Source: Alisma plantago-aquatica (taxonomy: Eukaryota > Streptophyta > Magnoliopsida > Alismatales > Alismataceae). Taken from it: a stretch of DNA of 64,000 nucleotides. Location: contig OY856410.1 in NCBI GenBank assembly GCA_963693085.1, positions 1,395,910,363-1,395,974,362 on the forward strand, written 5' to 3'. The translations under genes were made by a program, and so were the position numbers. The stretch's first letter is position 1. Each line of letters opens with the position of its first letter. Below the pieces are notes generated by a model. It was not told the DNA's origin, made no database searches, and saw only the letters and a program-made list of their open reading frames with translations. Shown in pieces: positions 59,630-64,000 of this stretch.

Positions 59630-60096
59630 TAGATGGAGTTATTTCAACCTAAACTATCTTCTTCTTGCTTTATATCTGTTTTGGTTGACCCAGGTGCGGA
59701 ACACTCTTTTGTCACTTGAGAATTGATTGATAGTTGTCCTTTTCCTATTAGTCACAGATAGGATAATCTTTGTTTAGAAACCTCATTAGTTGGTTCCACT
59801 GAGTTGTGGGAGGTGTGTCCTTCCTGTGTCCTTTCTTTTTCAGAGCACATAATTCAAGTGGATCTCATACCACTTTATATGCATGGATTCGATGTGATTC
59901 TTGGAATGGACACCTTGGAGAAGTATCAGGTGGTCTTGAGCTGTGGTTCCAAGGTGGTGAAGTTTGTAGATGGTGATGTGATGTGGATCTTCCAAGGAGA
60001 TAGGAAGATTCTCCCAATGTGTCTGGTGTCGGCGATGGTGGCAGAAAAGATGATGAGATAGGGTTGCGAGGCATTTTTGGCACATGTGATGGATAC
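59630..60096 (+). pseudogene. Element C protease, copy 2 (truncated)
   Basis: VLVDPGAEHSFVT keeps the protease Asp-containing motif, then a stop. The following frame has VDLIPLYMHGFDVILGMDTLEKYQVVL, the usual segment between protease and RT. It stops matching element C after GATGGATAC at 60096, where RT should follow. Confidence 0.8.
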
Positions 60097-61948
60097 TATA
60101 ACATACTCGAATCTGGGTATATATCTTAATCCTCCATTTTCTAGGCACTTCCAATTACAATTAATATTAAGTTCCTTTGCCTAAATTGTATTAAACTGGA
60201 GAAGTTTGGAATCTAAATCATACTAAGATGACAAATATCCATTACAAGAGATTTTAGGATTAATGAAGTAGTTAACTATATAATCAAGGATAATTCTATA
60301 AATTCACTGCTAATTAGAACCTGACCTTAATTTTTCTCTTTAAAAATCTTATTAGGACTTGACCATGAAGGAAAATGAGAAATATGCAATTTTTTTTATC
60401 AAAATCGATAAAGAAATGTACTAAATATAGTGATTAGGTACTTAATTTACAAGCAAATAAATAAAATACAAAATGTGTTCAAAAGGAGAAGTTAATGTCA
60501 AAATTAAACTCCCCACACCTTATTTAGCAAACCCATGAATTTTTAGGTCAATCTGATATTAATTATACCCTCGACCACTTGGGTTAAACTACATAATTTT
60601 AATGCATATCAATACATTAAATATTCTAATTTAAAGCCAAGTCAATTTGATTAAATTCTAGTAACATCTTCAACCCATATGGAAACCTCACCCACGCGCC
60701 CCTCGCGTAGGGTCTACCGACAACGCACAAAATGACCGCTGCCCATAGCCTTCCCTTCCTCTTCCTCTCTATTTCCATCACCCTATTTCTTCTCAGGCTT
60801 TTTTCTCTCTTCTATCTCATGCACACCAAAAACCCAAGCCGCCTCCTCCATCTTATTGGTGCTAGCTAGCCACAAAGATAGATGGAGGGTGTCAAGATTG
60901 TCATCGAATGCAAAGGTCGACTACTACTCTAGCGGTCATCTTTAGCGGTGCATCTACCACACTTCTTCCCCACATCATCAATCATTCTTCCCCACTCCTC
61001 TTCTTCTCCTTCCACCACCCACCAGCATCTAGGAAACCCTAACCTCCTGGTTATCTTGTCTTGCACCTACAAACCGCCAGAAAGAGTGAACTCCACTTCC
61101 TACAACCTATAAGATCGATGATGACTCCATGGACATTAACTGCAACAACTCTAGTCTGACTTCCACTCAACATCATCAACTCCACTCATCCTTGCATCAA
61201 TTTCATCTCTGTCCCAAACATCCTCTTTGCTTCCTCCTCTCATTTTCATCCTCCCTAGCTATGTGGATGTTGCCTCCTGGTGATCCAGTGACTGGCGATG
61301 AGTTTTTGCACCACAAGACTGATGGACGACACCAACTCCAGTGCCACCATTTGTATTTGGACATCATGTTTCCCTCCACCTCATCAGCAACCGGGCGATC
61401 AGATCTTCTCCTCTACATATCCTCCTCCTCTCACCTTCCTCCATAATCACCTGAATTCCTAGTGGCCGCAACCACTGATCACCATGCACCCTACAACCTA
61501 ATAGAAAAGGAGGATCCTATGACACCACCTCTTGCTTTATGACCTCCACCCATGGTCATCCATGGCAGGCATGGTTCCTACTTCTTCATTCACACACCCA
61601 TAGACATTCCCTCTCCATCACAAATGCTGGCATGCATAGAACAATCCCATCAGTCACTAGATCCCTTGCTCAACCGCCACCATCTATGTTGGTGTCAATC
61701 TCTCTTCTAATCATCCTCTTCATCTCACTGATGACCTACCATGTCAGAGGATGCCATAGCCCTAGTTGTACTGTGCATGGCCACCGTCAGTGAGGTTCAA
61801 CTCTAAGTAGATCTTAGATCTAAGCCATGAGCATGACAAATGTGCAAACATCAGTAGATATGCCTTCCTTCTCTAAATCACACTGGGGGACTGAAATGCA
61901 TCTTGGAGCTCCTTAAATTGCCACCTGATTAACTGGCTCTGGTTGCCT

Positions 61949-61976
61949 TCTTCTTCTTCTTCTTCTTCATCATCAT
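61949..61976. repeat. (CTT)n/(CAT)n microsatellite
   Basis: About seven TTC units then three to four ATC units. Confidence 0.9.
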
Positions 61977-62436
61977 CAATGACTATAGACCTGAGGTATG
62001 CAAGAGCTGCTAGACACTAGTAATGCACTTGCACAACTGCCCCTTTGATGTCTCCAACATAGCGTGGTCTGATAATATCAATGAAAGGTTGGAACGACCT
62101 TCTCAAGGTGCTGACAATGGAATCTTATAAGGTATAAAAATCTAACTCATTCTTCTGTTTTAGTGAATTGAGTCCTAAAGAAGGCTATAACAGTTTGAAG
62201 ATAATATGACTAGTAAACATGGTCATAATAAGCTACATAGAATACATAGTAATATAAATATCAATATATTAATAGTTATTCAGTCCGTTAAATCTATATC
62301 TTGGTTAATATGTTCAATTTAACAATATGAATAGGACTAACATATTGTCCTAAATGATAATCAATGATCATTTACCATAAGGCAAGCTAAATAGCATAAA
62401 TCTTAAATATTTTCATATAGAAAATACATTTCCTTG

Positions 62437-62470
62437 GATATATATATATATATTTATTTATTTATCTATA
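62437..62470. repeat. (TA)n/(TTTA)n microsatellite
   Basis: Short TATATA run followed by TTTA and TCTA words. Confidence 0.85.
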
Positions 62471-62623
62471 TACAACACATATAGGCTCAACATGTTAGTA
62501 ATCATAAAGTTGAGCATTGCCACATATCGAGCACCTAGATGCATGTGCATAGTATCTAGAAACACAATTAGAATGTAAGGGTGTACCTATCTACCAATTA
62601 CGTGCCTTGAAATTAAGGGTCTA

Positions 62624-64000
62624 TTTTTTTTGGTCGGTCCAAAAAGCATGTTACTGTATTACCAAAACTTTAGGTACAAAAGAGTTTGCGCCCCCATTAC
62701 AGCTCTGGATGAAGACAACCAAACAACCAGAGAAACAAACTAAACACAAGCTACACAGTAGCCATCTACCTAGATAAAAGAAGAAAACAAACCCGCAATA
62801 CTAACTCAAGAGATAACAGAGAAACTAAAGCGACATCCAAACTACACATGCTGCAATAGACTCATCCTCTGAAATTGTGGCAACATGGGCAGTCGAAACA
62901 TCACTTCAGCAACCTGGGAAACTCAAGAGCGATATAGCAGGAACCTCCACTACTATCATCCAGGTCTTCGAGTTTCTGACAAGTAAAGGAAACCACCAAG
63001 AGGACATGGTTATTTCTTTATGTAGAGACTAAGCCTCGAATGCTGCTGTTTGCACAACAGCACCCCACAAGCACCTGAAGAGTGAACCACCAGCTTCAAA
63101 TGCAGCCTACACCCTGCCAAACATCTATCGTGAAAAAACCAAGGACAACAAACAACCAAAGGCGAAACACCTACCCACCAAGCCTCCCTCACACATATAA
63201 ATACAACCATTCCCTGAAATTAGTGGGAAGAAGAAGGAGGCAGAGATTCCACCATTGGAAGTGACTCCAGGCAATCTCACGCTACTGTCTAGCAGAGGCA
63301 TATCAACAAACACCACAAGGGTGTACCTTCACGCAGCATAGGAGATCCAGGAAAAAGAGACAGTAGACCCCCTTAACCCAAACCGTGCATCGCCACACAT
63401 CACCAGGAAGGCCCAAACGAGAGGGCTCAGATGTAGGAGAGTGATTCACCAGGGTCCATCCATGAGATGACCATCAAGCCATTTTCCTTGAGCCAGATAA
63501 CAACCTATCCTCCACTGGCGTTTAACACAAACACTGAAGAAGTGACATCCAGGTAAGAATCCAGCTCCTCTTCAACAGACGACAAACAACAGATTTATGG
63601 GCTCGGCGAGTCATAGCTACATGCATCAGGAAGGAAACAAGGGGAAGAAGAAGACGTAGACTGCCCCCCCCCAACCTGCTCCCTCACGCAGCCTGAGCTG
63701 CATCCATGTCTCCGCGGAAAACCTTCAAACACCTATGTGGTAACTCGACAACCTACAACATCAAGAGTAGTAGACCGTCGGGGATGACCACTGAAGCTAG
63801 CAGAAGCAGAAGGCTCCCAGATCCAGCAGGATCCAAGTGAAAGGCAAGGAGGCCCGCTAACACTTTGACGCCATACATTCTATGGTCTATAAAACCAAGA
63901 TCGCTGGAACCCATATTCAGAAATGGGAAGAGGAAGAAGAAAGGCGAGAGTAGAGTGGGACGACACCGACCCTGCAACAAAGGCCTGAAGGACACGCTCG
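62624..64000 (-). mobile_element. LINE 3' UTR with poly(A), minus strand (probable)
   Basis: On the minus strand the sequence ends CTTTTGTACC..., TTTTGGTAATACAG, then GGACCGACC followed by eight A (T run at 62624-62631). A G/T-rich non-coding stretch with a TTTTGTACC/TAATAC end and an oligo(A) tail is usual for plant L1 3' ends. The coding part would lie past the window edge. Frames within it have no domain I recognise. Confidence 0.45.

Larger units (their letters stand above)
26348..60096 (+). mobile_element. Element C: Tekay-type gypsy element in tandem form, heavily nested
   Basis: The parts are: 5' LTR in three pieces (26348-27736, 29288-30305/30310, 47312-49109), internal region 1 (49110-53925, 4,816 bp), a shared LTR (53926-58260) and internal region 2 (58261-60096, truncated in protease). 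Without insertions the 5' LTR is about 4.2 kb against 4,335 bp for the middle one; most of the gap is a 145-bp extra block at 56231. The first 185 or so LTR bases differ at about 20 positions by eye, so C is older than A and D, as its nesting implies. Both internal regions are broken by stops and frameshifts. Confidence 0.85.
60097..62600 (+). repeat. Possible LTR of another gypsy element (uncertain)
   Basis: The break in element C at 60096/60097 is followed by TATAACATACTCGAATCTGG, which resembles the start of solo LTR E (TGTAACATACCAGATC) with G changed to A. A C/T-rich stretch from about 60740 with short open frames (61129-61446, 61539-61793) looks like an LTR or gene 5' region. No other end, target duplication or internal domain was found, and the right limit is arbitrary. 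It could equally be host sequence joined by a deletion. Confidence 0.3.

Noticed and set aside
60097..60101. TATAA as the right target duplication of element C (left copy 26343-26347)
   Set aside because: The break is inside the second internal region, not at an LTR end, so a match of five AT bases is best taken as chance.
63010..63995. Short minus-strand frames at the right edge as host exons
   Set aside because: They sit in sequence that looks like a LINE 3' UTR, have no domain and no good splice pairing.

Overview
The window reads as nuclear DNA of a flowering plant. Almost all of it is retrotransposon, with AT-rich intergenic sequence, decayed LINE pieces and at most one host-like spliced gene. 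I see no bacterial or organellar genes, rRNA or tRNA. The lineage cannot be fixed from the sequence.

Left part (1-10048): a LINE reverse-transcriptase remnant with a SINE/LINE-type 3' motif, a possible four-exon minus-strand gene (2242-2881), a 511-bp tandem duplication (3725-4745), a LINE RNase H remnant (6203-6310) and a weak LTR-like remnant (about 7600-9315). The rest is AT-rich and unassigned.

Element A (10054-22625) is a complete Ty3/gypsy element of the Tekay/Del chromovirus type. It has 3.87-kb LTRs, a 5-bp target site duplication GTTTA, a tRNA-Met primer site, and gag-pol in one reading frame of 1,559 codons. That frame has 14 premature stops but no frameshift.

Right part (24404-about 60096) is a nested stack. 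A minus-strand SIRE-type copia 3' end (24404-26342) was entered by element C, another Tekay-type family. C's 5' LTR was later hit by a SIRE-type solo LTR (27737-29282) and by a solo gypsy LTR, E (30311-47306). E was then entered by element D (33347-46869). Four of these insertions have matching or near-matching 5-bp target duplications. C has the tandem form LTR, internal, LTR, partial internal; the second internal part stops at 60096, where another LTR-like sequence seems to begin. The far right (62624-64000) looks like a LINE 3' UTR on the minus strand.

The most interesting unit is D. It has giant LTRs (5.4 and 5.15 kb), keeps one gag frame with a zinc knuckle, and has no protease, RT, RNase H or integrase. 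Where pol should be there is an array of exactly 32 units of 31 bp. Its primer site, gag and 3' tail closely resemble those of C, so it looks like a gag-only non-autonomous element that would rely on a C-like partner for pol. The A, C and D LTRs share a conserved acceptor-like TTAGGTG site near their 3' end. C and D, and perhaps E, also have a donor-like site just after a TATA box. This suggests that the giant LTRs may hold a removable intron. Each family also carries its own cluster of short repeated or self-complementary motifs.
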